64,000 nt of DNA from Parelaphostrongylus tenuis (Eukaryota; Nematoda; Chromadorea; Rhabditida; Metastrongylidae), in the NCBI GenBank assembly GCA_019055375.1, contig JAHQIW010000004.1:1-64000 (forward strand), read 5' to 3'. This document shows, piece after piece, positions 35,401 through 46,813 of the stretch (the stretch's first letter is position 1; each line of letters opens with the position of its first letter). The notes beneath the pieces were generated by a model, which worked only from the letters and a program-made list of their open reading frames with translations, was not told where the DNA came from and did not search any database. The translations under genes were made by a program, and so were the position numbers.

Positions 35401-37730
35401 AGCTTTATCGTTTGACTGAATAAGGTATTTCCATCAAACTGGTGTTAGTGTCTTAATCGACGAAAGATATGATGTTTTCAAACCCTTTTGCTGCGCCTTT
35501 TGTTACAATCTATGTCAGGCTGCGCGACCTCGTGTCTAGTCCAGAGCTATGATAGACGAGGCATTGCGTTTTGCAGTAGATTTATGTAGGTACTGCGTGG
35601 AAATATGGGAAACAATTGGCACTATAAGGTTTTGGAATGCCATTATCATGATAAAATAATGGAATTATTCAAGGGTTCTACAAGGACAATTATAGAAAAA
35701 TAAACGCAGATGAGTTCAAGAATTCCCTCTTCCCTATGTTTCACTGAGAATATTATATCATTCTTGAAACAAACTTATTTTCAGCTATTGCATAATATTT
35801 ACTTCTTTCTATTTCGCTCAATCTTTTTGTAGTAACTCGTTAGCTTAAGAAATACCGGATTCAAAACTGAACTTGGTTTTGGAATCTTCACAGAACGATC
35901 CATTAATAAAGAGAAGAATGTTTTTACGTTCGTATTTCTTTTTTTCCTAACTTCGCAGAGGATTTCTGGTTTGATGTAACATCGTTATAATTCTAATCAA
36001 ACTGTATCATCGTAGAGATTGATTATTATCGGAAAAACTTCTTTAAGCCTCTTTAGTGAAAAGCCTTGTACTCTGAAATCAAACATTTTTCATCAATGGC
36101 ATTCCGTGAAACGTGTTCAGGATTGCTCGTCTTTTTTTACGGAACAAAACGTTTTCACCAAACTATTATTAGTCATTCAACACTATGAACAGTGGAGATG
36201 ATAGTAATCGGCTTGTTTTTAGGAAAGTTTCCATAATGCGTTGTAATAACGAAAAAAAAACATAAGGCCGCGCTTCATGAGTGTGTTGTTCAACATAGCA
36301 ACGCATTTTTTGATCTTATATAGTGAAGCTGGCTAATTCTTTGCGGTTATGAGGGGACAAATGAAAAGCCGTTTTCATTTGTGGAGGATAATTTTCATAG
36401 GAGTGTTAGAAACCATTCGAAAGCTGAGACTTCATGCTACATCTCCACGTCGCTGTGGAAAGCCTTTTTTCAACGTTGCCGCAGGAGGAAATTTCTTCGC
36501 TTTGAGCACGCGTATTTCTCGCCGGGCAGTGCACTTTCCTTGGGTTATCAGTATGTATTCAATACTATATTAGTTTCTGATCTTATCGCTGTGCTTATAT
36601 CCTGAAAAGACCGCTTGTCTGCAACGCAGCAGATGAAGTAAGTTGAATTCACATTTTTCAGCAAAGGGATCTTTGGCCAATTCAAGTGCCCTCGCGTGAG
36701 GCGAAGTCGCTCGATGTTTAGATGATCATCGATTTTTCAGGCGTATGATCGCCTAGTGAAGTATCGCGTCAACACTTCACGTGGCCGCCTTGTGCACGAG
36801 CACGTGGTTTGGCCAAAGACCTCTTTGCTCACACATGCGAATTCAAATTATTTCACCAGGTGCATTGAAAAGAGACTGTTTCTAAGGATACATGCATTGC
36901 GTTTGGATCAGAAACGATCTTCAGCAAATGAGGTCGGTTTTTCATTCGTCTCCTATACATGAATAGTACTATGGAATTTTGGCTCTCGGTAAATGGCAGA
37001 TTATTATTATTTTGATAAAAGTCGTCATGAGGCTGTTCAACAGAAAAGAGGTGCTGAGAACACTTGGATCAGTGGCAATAGTCAGTGTCTTGATTGCCAA
37101 ATGTCCATAGCACAGAAAAGGCACTATAATGTGAAAGTTTTTTTTTGGAAGGACATTTCTTGTTGAAAAGAGACTTCTTACCAGATTGGTAGTACTCAGT
37201 CGAAAGCTTAATTTCTGGCAATTCCGATATAACGCTTCTTTTAGAAAAGAATGCTGGCTGCATATCTCAAGCCTCTCGTAAGGTGTGTCATAGCACTAAC
37301 ACGCACTAACACGGTATTGTACACATGTTTCGACTTCGCAGCCTCATCGTTGCACAATACCTCTTGTCTGAACCATCTCTCCCATGGGAGAACCCCCTCA
37401 CACAGAGAGATCGTCGGCAAGCAATGTTACAGTGCGTGTAAAGTTAAAATTCACTTCACATACGAACAAAGATCCTTCCCCTTTTACAGCATAGATTTAA
37501 AGACAATTATATAAGGTTGGCAAATGAAAACAAAATTATGTTGCACATCGGCCGTGAATTTGAATTTTTAATCTGCTGGAAGAACGAAAGGCACCTCTCA
37601 TAGGAAATGAACTGTAGTGGATATCCTCTGGTTTCAGAATTGGACGTATATACTAGAGGTTCTTCCAAAGCGAAGAAACAATTACTAATCAAGCACACCT
37701 CACTTGGGCGCTGTCGATCGAGATTCGCGC
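35401..37730. other. No recognisable gene
   Basis: No supportable gene apart from the small repeat at 36440-36640. Overlapping open frames at 36349-36605 belong to that repeat. Confidence 0.4.
36440..36640 (+). repeat. Dispersed repeat with HAYFS reading
   Basis: GAGCACGCGTATTTCTCGCC, with its translated HAYFSP, and a right end CTGCAACGCAGCAGATGAAG resemble 23290-23490 (GCACACATGTATTTCTCG, CTGCACTGTAGCAGATAAAA) and the 475 bp tandem unit. It could be a decayed short element whose right end carries GCAGCAGAT. Confidence 0.45.
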
Positions 37731-38140
37731 CGATGCTCGTCTTTTCCCGCGTTGATTGGTATATAATTTATCTACTCATTTCAAGATGGAGTTAACAAGA
37801 GGGTAAATTAGGTTGTTGATTTGTTGATGATGGTGCGAATGACTGTTGGGCTTAAATGCAACGTTATTAAGTGAACGCATCCTTAACTTTGGAAGATCAG
37901 CCGCGTTAAAGTAATCCAAAAGAAGTTGATCATCAAGGTGTGTTTAGAGCGATTGAAGAAAATTCCTCTTTGACATCTTGGTCATTCATTCTTTTGCCGG
38001 AGAAGTGGCAGTGGCAGGAAGTGCTTGAAGCTCAAGGGGAGTACTTTGACTACTAATTTTGTCTTGTTCGCTTGTGATAGGTGCATAGATTAATGTCTTA
38101 CAAACATTTGCTAAAGACTTTTTCCCCAACCTCTCAATAA
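37731..38140 (+). mobile_element. Internally deleted mariner, second copy
   Basis: GCTCGTCTTTTCCCGCGTTG, ATTTATCTACTCATTTCAAG and TAAATTAGGTTGTTGAT match the 5' half of 29714-30299. CCGGAGAAGTGGCAGTGGCAG and a frame reading LPEKW, VLEAQGEYFDY match its 3' coding end, and it finishes GACTTTTTCCCCAACCTC. The N-terminal frame is further decayed by deletions, and the left terminal repeat is not recognisable. Confidence 0.7.
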
Positions 38141-39256
38141 GTGATAGTTATTGAAAGTTGATGATGATAGACATCGCAAGCAATCTGCGATATACTTTTT
38201 AGCAAACAAGTCATTGTTTTGTGATTGTTTGTGCCTTGTTCCTAATTTTCATGTGTTCCTATGTCAAGTACAATTCACGTCTAAGCACTGCTACGAATAA
38301 TCGTCAGACAACCAATAATCAATGAAATGTCGTCAAATAATGATCTATGATGCGAGTTTTTACTCCCGAAATCGAATATCATGACTTGGATTTCCCATTC
38401 TTCCAGGGCATCACTGTGATGGTAAATTATAGGACTGTGGATAGTCAGCCGAAAATCGTGCTGCACACTGCATACTATATCACTACATCAACAGCTCTTT
38501 CGAATTTTCGTTTATCAATATATTCCAATAGTTGAGGCCTTGATAAAAATGAAGAACATACTTTGTTCTATCTTTCTATAGTCATAAGTACCTTGATAAC
38601 TCATATATATATCCCTTTGAACATTCAATAATTGAGGCAGCATGTTTCACTGGACTTAGGCACTATTAAGGGTGTTCTATGCATTCCTTTCCAGTTGAAT
38701 GACGTTAAGACGATTTATGGTGTTCCGCTAACTTTCCACTTTCTCGAAACATAATCAGTAAAGCCATCTGTGGCCGGATGCAACTTTCCGTAGTTATATA
38801 AGCAATCTGATCTGTCATTTGCTTCCGAAGGAAATCATTCTTCACTACCATGAGCAAGAAATTTTTATATTGATTCCTTGTTGAAGTTGTACAATGAAGA
38901 CAATATGTTTTGAAATTACAGTTTCACAATATTGTCGATAGTGATAACAATAAGAGCTGAAGTACGTTGTTTTCTCAAGGATCTAGCCGTTCGCGCTAGA
39001 AACTATGGATTTTAACAGTCTGGCGCCCACCGTTGACAGGCAGCGGGGCTCGCGCCGTCGCGTTTACGGCACTCGATAGCGGAGGTATTTGCGTCTTCTT
39101 GCGAAATTGTCGCTGTGCCAGCGCTCTCTTGCAGCAAGCACCTTCATTCCACGCCGCCGTCTCGGTGGGTGATTGAGATCGTAAGAAAACTGAAAGTGAC
39201 AAGAAAGGCAGAGGAGAATACGCGCCGTGTGTAGAGCAGCCACTTACTAGGAAGCT
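38141..39256. other. No recognisable gene; small inverted-pair repeat
   Basis: No supportable gene. 38665-38795 is the minus-strand partner of 33745-33890. A GC-rich block at 39020-39180 (GGCAGCGGGGCTCGCGCCGT) stands out from its AT-rich surroundings but matches nothing else here. Confidence 0.4.
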
Positions 39257-39606
39257 GTCACTATCGTTATCACTGTTACCATCACTTTCACTACCACTTT
39301 CAATAACACTATCACTACAGCTATCACTATCACTATCATCATAACCATCACTACTGTCCTTAACATCATCACCATCATTATCACTATCATCACTAACACT
39401 ATCACCATTATCATTGTTATCATAATCACGATCATTATCGCCATCATCGTTACTAATCACCATCATCCATGCCATTATCATCACTATCACTATCATTATT
39501 GTCAGCATCGTCATTATCACTTTCACTATCATTATCACTATGATCCTCATTATCACTTCCACTACAACTATCACTGTCATTACCATTAATAGTATCACAG
39601 TCATTA
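39257..39606. repeat. (ATC)n / TATCAC-type simple-sequence tract
   Basis: About 350 bp of TATCAC, CATCAT, TATCAT and CATTAT units, biased to C/A/T on the plus strand. A related shorter tract lies at 39735-39820. Met/Val/Ile- or Asp/Ser-rich frames across it are artefacts. Confidence 0.9.
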
Positions 39607-39979
39607 TAAAATGAATGCATGATTCATTCTACCAGCTACAAGTTCGACTGTTCGTCATTGCAATGTCTATGCACTGAATGGAATCCACTGTGTAAGTGCT
39701 CTTACCAGAACTCACATGCAGCTCAAAGGGGTGGCAATTATTATCACTTTCGTAGTCATTAGCATTATCAAACACATAATCATTATCACAATCATAGTCG
39801 TTTTCATTATGCTATCATTTAGCGATGTAGTCTTGTCGTTGAAACATAAGAAATGTAAATGAAATATGGAAGATTTAGATGTTCTCTTTGGTGAGAATAT
39901 CTCTGTAGAAGGTTTTTCAATGAAATTCCATCACATTATGATGAAAATGCTCTCTCAGAACCATCTGGGTTCGTCTCCC

Positions 39980-40965
39980 CATCCATCATGCTGTCTGGAG
40001 TCTTCCTACTCACGAGATTCGTCGCCTTTTTCACGGGCGGACGCCGTCATTGCAGTAACTGATAAGTTTTAACGTCGGCCGGTGTGGGACGAAATGTCAC
40101 ATGGTCCTCAGCGTGTTAAAAAAGGGGAGGCCTTCACGACGTAAACACTTATCATCCATCCTTTCCATCCGCCATTTATAAACTCTTGACTCGAGTCACC
40201 CTAAAGAGAGTTGGCAGAACTAAGGATAGCTATGCGAACAATCAGGCCTGAAAAGGATGCACTACTATAAACCACATAAGCATGATAACGGGACTCATTC
40301 AAGTTCACGATAGTGCAATAGTTCTCTCCGCCTTCCTTTCATCATTTTTAAGAAGGCTTTTGATTCAGTTTGAAGTCATAGAAGCTATGGACAGCTCAGG
40401 GTATCGCTACCCAGTACATAAGAATTTATCTTTAGCAATGCAAAGATTTCACAACTTTTATTAAAGAGCGGTATTACTTTTAATGTAAGTAGAGGCTTTC
40501 GACAAAACGATACCATATCGACAAAATTATTTTCTGCCACCCATCAGAATGTTGAGCGGATTTTGCGCTAGGCCAAGATGAGAGCAAAATCAATGGATGA
40601 CAATTACATCATCTTCGCTTCGTTGCTGAGATCATTCTTATAACACTAAGCATCAGCAAGGCGGAATGAGTGTTGACTAAGTCAACAGGCCTCCGACTAG
40701 TACCAAAAAACGATCTTTGTGAAAAACGGAATGGTATCGAACCACTCACGCTTAATGTAACGAGTATCTCCAAATGCTCCAGTTACGTCTTTTTACGTCG
40801 GAAAGCCAATGTGATGAGAGTTTAGCTCAAAATTGAGCAGATTCAGAAGAATCATTAGGAAACTGTCGGGAGCATCGTAGATATAGTCAAGAGAACAATG
40901 ATCCGAGCTCGCACCGCAATGTCGATGTTAGAAGTGTCACGTAACTCACAAATGAGACAAATAAG
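39980..40965 (+). pseudogene. RTE-type reverse transcriptase core, heavily decayed
   Basis: The reading jumps frames but follows the reverse transcriptase in order: FLLTRFVAFFTGG (40000), KRGGLHDVNTYHPS (40120), AIYKLLTRVTLKR (40175), INHISMITGLI (40270), FIIFKKAFDSV (40340, catalytic motif A context), GFRQNDTISTKLFSATHQN (40495, motif B), HHLRFVAEIILITLSISKAE (40608, where FADD of the catalytic centre is changed to FVAE), QKTIFVKNGMVSN (40706), ISKCSSYVFLRRKANVM (40770) and VGSIVDIVKRTMIRART (40865). Many stops and frame shifts. The altered catalytic motif and the decay mean no activity. Its family matches the better preserved fragment at 60428-61215. Confidence 0.75.
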
Positions 40966-41023
40966 CATTGTTTTTATTGCAACTACGTCAATAGAAGAGA
41001 GAAAAAGGTCATGGCGTTGCTCT

Positions 41024-41098
41024 ATCCTGAGGGATGCGCCGTGCATTCGTCTTTAGCTTTTTATTCTAAACTTTGAAATGACTCGTGATGGCCTACCT
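41024..41098 (-). repeat. SINE-A 3' fragment
   Basis: CCTGAGGGATGCGCCGTGCA followed by TTCGTCTTTAGCTTTTTATT is the reverse complement of the SINE-A 3' body. ATGACTCGTGATGGCC then follows after an internal deletion. Confidence 0.65.
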
Positions 41099-41099
41099 T

Positions 41100-41350
41100 A
41101 GTATTTCATCGCTCTCTTTCAATCTTAAATCCTTTCGGATATCGCAATTCTTCTGGAATGGCACCTCGGGATGGCAATGGCGAACCAGCTACAGTCATCT
41201 AAGGAAAAGCGGTACTTAGAATTTTCCTATTTCTGCCATTTCGACCTCGACTTGTCCAGTTGATCGTTATTCTTTCCTTTGAAGTTAAACAGGAGATTTT
41301 AAAGCATAATTTTTTTTGACAACTGCGGATCTGTCTTTTTCAGAACTTGG
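41100..41350. repeat. Dispersed repeat, pair of 9640-9895
   Basis: See 9640-9895. Here the minus strand reads TTTTCCTTAG followed by ATGACTGTAGCTGG and an open stretch MTVAGSPLPSRGAIPEEL. In the other copy the AG is changed. An exon origin is possible but unproven. Confidence 0.55.
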
Positions 41351-41907
41351 AAAGATCGAGATACCTAGATCCACCGCTAAGCATCCATTGGTGTTTGTAT
41401 GGTAAACATTGCGTAATTCGTACATACTACAAAATAGGCTATTTTTAGAAAGATTTCTGTCTTGGCAGTGGCTGTTATTCATCAATAAAAGAAAAAATGC
41501 TCGAAAGTGACGAGGCTCGTCCCTCATTACATGGCACGCAAATAGTTTCGTCCGATATCTTGATAATCGGTACTAAAGTGGATAAACAATACTTTAAAAC
41601 AGAAGTTTAAGTGCATAAATGGCGATTTTTATCGTTGAGGTCCTGGTATTTGACAGTTGCAGAGCTGACGATGTTGACGGGTGCTGGCAATCCGACACAC
41701 TCCGATCTGTATATTACTGCCGGATTTGGTGACGATCTAGTGGTGTTCACCGTCCAAGAATATAAGCTCATTAGCCATTCGGATGTTTTCGTGCTATGTT
41801 GAACATAATATGCGAGAGAGCAGGATTTGTTTGCATGTTGCATCTCGGTTTACATAGGCATTAATGTCTAGTGAAACTCAAGAACATACGAGCACTAAAT
41901 GTATAAT
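41351..41907. other. No recognisable gene
   Basis: Opposed open frames at 41607-41843 and 41611-41802 overlap each other and show no motif; both are likely chance frames. Confidence 0.4.
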
Positions 41908-42725
41908 CACAACGCGAAACACCCCTAACCACCGCGAAACGTGCGCTTTAAACACAAAATCACCTTTTTCTTTGTTAGTAAAGCTTACAATGAAAGTCTT
42001 CTCATAAATAAGGTTTACTACTAAATTTTCCACTTTCTGAGCTGTTGAATGATTACTAATAGTCTAATTTAGATGCATTGCTGAGTGGAAAAGGAGGGAA
42101 AATGCGAACACGTTCACACAATGCGACTGCATTCTATTCAGTTCGTAGGGACAAGCAGACCATTTCAGAAATCTGGATGGTCGTTTTACTAGAGCTGTGC
42201 TTTTAAGTGACCCTCCAGTAATATCCTATCTAATTCAATTCAAAATATCACTATACAACATCAAGAATTCCGCTGTGAAGTCCAAAAAAGAAACCACGCC
42301 TGCAAAACCTTCCATTTTATTGGTAAGGAAAACGTGTTATGAAGGTCGAACCACAAACCTAGCATACCATAAGAATCGGCATTCTTCAAGCCATCCAACG
42401 ACTAAAAAAACAAGACTAACTAAAAGTAAGAAATGTTAAATTACGGTTAGAAATGTGATCGCTTTTGGAAAGATGTGCTTTCTCTTATTCAAAAATAGTT
42501 TGATTCTTGACAAATGACGTTCTGGCGATTAAAAAATGCATAGATACCTCCATAGGAATCTACTTGGTGATATTTGACTACTCGATAGTGATAATCTTCT
42601 CTTGGAAACTCAATTTACCAAGTAATATCTCCCAAATTTGCAGTTCTTATGCTTGCGCCGTATAAAACTCTGGTGCGCGACGACGCGAACCATGAGCCAA
42701 TATGACCCATATGGTTTCCAACGTG
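41908..42725 (-). mobile_element. TTAA-type insertion, truncated copy
   Basis: The end at 42725 reads CCATATGGTTTCCAACGTG followed by TTAA and SINE-A sequence, the mirror of 32052-32075. About 800 bp inward it matches 32056-32873; beyond that the match stops and no second terminus was found, so this copy is truncated. Confidence 0.65.
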
Positions 42726-42955
42726 TTAAGGTAATTTGAATACAGAGTGGCTTTTACAATGACTCACTGTGGCCTTTCGCTGCATCATGTCGGTTCTGCT
42801 TATCCTCCCAGACAAGCCTGTGACCGGTTCGATGCTGATTTATCCACTCCGGAGAAAAAGATGGCTTATAGACCCTGAGAGCGAGATCGAATCATCGACC
42901 TTATGTGCGACGCTGGAACTCTTTGACCACTGCACATCATGCGTCTTTGCTTAAA
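42726..42955 (-). repeat. SINE-A 5' part, inverted partner of 31832-32055
   Basis: TTTTACAATGACTCACTGTG, ATCCTCCCAGACAAGCCTGT, GAGCGAGATCGAATCATCGA and the head near 42945. It ends at the inserted element as in the left arm. Confidence 0.8.
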
Positions 42956-42999
42956 CGATAATTGGTAGATTTATTGCACCTAGTTCGTGCTATCAGGAC

Positions 43000-43265
43000 G
43001 TCGTGGCCGGGAGGCTGTTATACTCGTCGCGGTGCGCGCGGGTCAAGCCTCTCCCAACCCTTCTCCTATTCCAGCACTCTCCTGCAGTTAACAACGAACT
43101 TCTGATGGAACGCTACAGTCAGGCTGATCTAGAGCTTGCAAGGAGACTCGCCCAGCCACCCTTCTAACCGTTCAAAAGGACGAAAAATCGAGTCAAATAC
43201 TGGAAATACTGAGATCCGCGCAATGAAAAAACACTGTGGAGGCAGATCAATAAGGTGTCGAGAAA
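43000..43265 (+). repeat. SINE-B, inverted partner of 31525-31805
   Basis: GTCGTGGCCGGGAGGCTGTT, CGCGGTGCGCGCGGGTCAAG, AACAACGAACTTCTGATGGA, TGCAAGGAGACTCGCCCAGC and CACTGTGGAGGCAGATCAAT in head-to-tail order. Confidence 0.65.
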
Positions 43266-43484
43266 AAAGTTCGTGGTGCTAGCTAAATCTGCAGAATACA
43301 TAATCAAAAAATCACCGTTTAACCTTCAATAACAGGAGGAAGACAAGTCATTGATACCAAAATTCCAAATTTTAATGGTATTATACCGAACTTGTAACAC
43401 AACCCCTTCTTAGGTGATGGTACAGATCAACCTCATAACTTGATTCCTTTAATTACTGCATAAATCTCAAATATAAATGTTGAA

Positions 43485-43575
43485 TTGAACGAATTAACTT
43501 AAAGCACGGCTTGGGTTCGACTGCTTTGTAGTCCGGACGCTGTGTAGATACATGGGCACGGCGTAGGGCACCGCA
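43485..43575 (-). repeat. Dispersed GC-richer repeat, copy 3
   Basis: Reverse complement of the 31215-31320 block (GAATTAACTTAAAGCACGGC, GTAGATACATGGGCACGGCG). Confidence 0.6.
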
Positions 43576-43789
43576 TGAACTGTCCACGTGCAAGCGTGAA
43601 AAACAATATGATCAACCGATGTGTGGCTCAAGAAAATACTTCACATTGACGATTTCATTTTTACAACGACGTAAGCGCAAGGATCGAATCGCCTCCCACT
43701 TGACCTCTTAGGGTTCTGGCCTAACTGGGCGGTATTGCACTCTGTTTGTAATATATTCATGAATCTCGGAGCTCAGCAATCCCTAACGG

Positions 43790-44050
43790 GTGCTTCATGC
43801 AATCGTCCCCAATTTTCTTAAAGTTCGCTTGAGGAAATTGGACGCCTATCTGGCCTTTATAATGACTCACGGTGGTGTGCCGCTGTATCAAGTCAGCGCT
43901 GTTTACCCTTCTAGACAAGTTTAGGACTTGTCCTGTACCAGTTTACCTACCTTGAAGAGATGGAAGAATTAGTGAGACACGAGAGCTAGATCAAACCACC
44001 GACAATGTGTGCGACGTAGAACGCCTCTAATTACTGGTCCACGAGGACTC
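43790..44050 (-). repeat. SINE-A, inverted partner of 30743-31040
   Basis: GGGTGCTTCATGCAATCGTC, GGCCTTTATAATGACTCACG, GTCCTGTACCAGTTTACC and a decayed head near 44030 (CACGAGGACTC). Head boxes are weaker than in the left-arm copy. Confidence 0.75.
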
Positions 44051-44109
44051 TAAATTATTCAGTACTGGGGGAAATCCCGTGTATGAAATACTGTGCAGAT
44101 TACCTGAGT

Positions 44110-44230
44110 GGGTCGTGGCCGAGTGGTTGTAATGCTCGACGCAGCGCGAATGTGACCGTCATCTCCAATCTCCTGCACCTCACAGTGACCGTGCTATGGT
44201 AGTCATGGCCAGGTATCCTCGAGATTGCAA
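44110..44230 (+). repeat. SINE-B-like head, inverted partner of 30545-30690
   Basis: GTCGTGGCCGAGTGGTTGTA with an A box typical of Ser/Leu tRNA, then ATGCTCGACGCAGCGCGAAT and CTCCAATCTCCTGCACCTCA. Confidence 0.5.
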
Positions 44231-44489
44231 GAAACCGTGAAGAAGTCGTGCTCAAGCAGTATTCGATATTTTTCTCTATCCACAGACGTTTTCATCCCTG
44301 TAGGGAAAGGGCGTTATTTGCTTGTTTTCCAAAGTTTTAGTGCTCATTCGATATCTTGAATCTCGGGAATCTCCAGGTAGCATTTGGCTTTTAAAAATAA
44401 CTATTTGCTTTCTAGCAACTAGAATAGAATTTTGCTGTACGATCGGAAAGTTTTTTCTGAACACAGCTTTTATTTTAGACTTTTGATAA

Positions 44490-44640
44490 ATATTAATAGG
44501 TTGGAGAAAAAGTTCTAAGAGAATGCTTGTAAAACATTTATTTATGCACCTACTACACACGAGCAAAGACAAAACTAAAAGTCTAAACACTCTTCTTCAA
44601 CTTCAAGCATGACGCTGCTACTTTTCACGACTCATTTAAT
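44490..44640 (-). mobile_element. Mariner 3' end, truncated
   Basis: AATAGGTTGGAGAAAAAGTTC at the left is the terminal repeat. The reverse strand then matches the last 130 bp of 29714-30299 (GCTTGAAGTTGAAGAAGAG). The rest is missing at the edge of the inverted arm. Confidence 0.65.
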
Positions 44641-44649
44641 CAAAAATAA

Positions 44650-44812
44650 CATCATGTAATTCAGCAGAGTGCTGCTTGCATTGTCTGAATTATTTTCTTC
44701 CTTGAGCTCTCGAAAAAACTTCTCCCTCATCTGGGCAGCGGGGTACTCCTGGCCGGTTCGAGATTCGGACAATGCAAGTATTAAGAAGCAGCTGAATTAC
44801 ACTCTCCACTCA
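44650..44812. mobile_element. Small inverted-repeat element
   Basis: TGTAATTCAGCAGAGTGCTG at the left pairs with the reverse of CAGCTGAATTACA-like sequence at the right, with GCATTGTCTGAA / TTCGGACAATGC as the inner end. The centre holds CCGGTTCGAGATTCGG, a T-arm-like hairpin. About 160 bp in total. Confidence 0.5.
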
Positions 44813-44894
44813 AACAGTAAAAGTTAGATTGTAAGAGAACGTTGTTGTTGTGACAGGATGTTGTGACGGACATCGTTGTGTTTGACCGGACATT

Positions 44895-45168
44895 GTTGTG
44901 ATTAACAATCGATTGGTCAAGGCTGGTAATTTTGATAATACCTTCATGTTCAACATTTTTCGTACCTCGCTCAAAACATATAATCTGACAACGTATTTTT
45001 TGAGCTTCCGTGAGGTTTTATATAGGTGCTTATACAATGCAATACATAAGGAAAAAAATACATTGTCAGATTACATTGTTCTAAGTGACGTCTTAAAAAA
45101 CAGTTGGATGTTAAGGTCTTATCAAAATCACCAACCTTGAGCAATCTACTGTTAATCACAGTGATATC
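44895..45168. mobile_element. MITE-like hairpin with about 115 bp arms
   Basis: GATTAACAATCGATTGGTCA at the left and, reverse-complemented from the right, GATTAACAGTAGATTGCTCA. Both continue AAGGTTGGTGATTTTGATAA-like, then AATCTGACAATGTATTTTTT. The arms are 44901-45010 and about 45050-45162, diverged. A short degenerate GTTGTGA-rich repeat precedes it (44832-44900). Confidence 0.65.
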
Positions 45169-45419
45169 CGATGATTATCTTACTGGACATGCAGTGATTT
45201 GATATCTCTGCCTCGTGTAGAGTAAATTTTTACTTGACGCGTGACAATGTGACATGTTGTTTCTAATTCTTTTATATAAGACGGTCTCCTCCGAAGGTAC
45301 TGGCTTGACGAAAGGCATCGTGCAGCTGACGAGGCTGCAAGGTGAGACATTTGTACTGCACTCTATAAATGCCTTTAAAAAACCTCATAAAAGGCTCAAA
45401 AATTATAGCTCAATTATAG

Positions 45420-45665
45420 TTTCTTCACAGCGCTTATTTTTTTCACCGTGCAGATCACAGTACTTCTAGAATTCAATTCGTTTTCTGTCTTCTTGAACGT
45501 CAGAGAATACCGGTCGAGCGCGTCACCATGCAGTCCCGAGGATACTTTCGCTGTAACATTCTGAAAAGCGTTTGTTATTAACTACCGGAGAGTGTTTAAG
45601 GTGACGGCCCCACGAGCGTTGCCACGAGCATCACAACCACTTAGCTACACCGCCCTGCAGGATGT
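45420..45665 (-). repeat. SINE-B, diverged
   Basis: CACAGCGCTTATTTTTTTCA, CAGTACTTCTAGAATTCAAT, CTTCTTGAACGTCAGAGAAT and a minus-strand head TGTAGCTAAGTGGTTGTGAT near 45645. Confidence 0.5.
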
Positions 45666-46813
45666 AATAGAAAAATCCTAAATAAGACTACGTGCAGCTG
45701 AGATAACATGAATCCTCATTCTACGACACCACTTTTTGTGAAAAAAAAAGCCTTGAAATCCCTCAGATTGATCAGTGCACTCTCTTCCCACCCCATTTCC
45801 AGGTGCATACTGAAAATATCACCGGATAAGATTTTGTAGAAGTTGTACATTTCGAAAAACGTGTTTTAACGTTGCAACTCCAGAACACTGTCGGTAGAAA
45901 TGTGGTAAAAAAAAGTTCGATGCTCCGATTTTCCGTTGATATGGCCTTCATATCAAAAAGTTGATGTGCCTTTCATATCACAACAGAGATTTTCAGGACA
46001 ACTAAGTGCTTCTTTTTTTACTAAGAACTACTTTTACAGAAAACCGTTCAGTACTATTCCATCTTTTTGTGGTGACAGAGTGGCGCCAAAACCAAAATTC
46101 CACATATAAATACCAGCGAATCCGTGGAAGTCAAAACAAACATTGAATAACTACTCCGATTACGAAGCGTGACTTTCTTTTCTTAGCATAGCATGCTATG
46201 AACGTGTCTCTCCAGAAAGAGAAGTTGATATTTAGATCTGTATTAATCAAACTATCCAACGGCTACAAAGTCATGGATAAAATAACAAAGCATTTCACTT
46301 AACATGTTACTTAGAACTGGAAACATGTTCTTTCTTGGAAGTAAATGGTTTTTGCGCTGTTAAGTAAGAAGTTTATAGACGCATGGGCTTTTTTCTTACT
46401 AAAATCGTCCTTGTAGAAATCTTTCTAATAATGATCTTACATATAATTATGATAAAGTCTCTCAGAATGCCAATATAGCGTTTGAATTCCATATTTCCAC
46501 TGCGGATCACATCAAAACCAATTAATTGGCATGTGCAAGCGGCGATCAATGCATGGAGTTTCATGCATTGGGTCTGCAACGTATAACAATGTAGTATATT
46601 CCAATAACAGTAAGTACTGCAAAGAGAAATAGGTATTCTATAGAGCAAATGTTCGGTGAGACAAACATAGAGGTCCTTTATGAGAAATATTCACTATTAG
46701 GGGATCTAAGCACACCAAATACACATTTATGTAATATGTCTATATCGCCTGCTCCAGCGAAGAAATTGTGTCAGCTTGCCACGTGAGAACCTTCTTTGAA
46801 GACAAGTGAGGCT

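Larger units (their letters stand above)
41908..44620 (-). repeat. Right arm of 2.7 kb inverted duplication
   Basis: Reverse-complement partner of 30167-32873. It contains, reading leftward from 44620, the mariner 3' end, SINE-B head, SINE-A, the dispersed GC-richer repeat, SINE-B, SINE-A with the inserted terminus, about 800 bp of the TTAA-type insertion, and the first bases of a SINE-A head. Confidence 0.9.

Noticed and set aside
38996..39604. 202-codon minus-strand open frame, the longest in the window
   Set aside because: Two thirds of it translate an ATC/TATCAC simple-sequence tract; the rest has no recognised motif.
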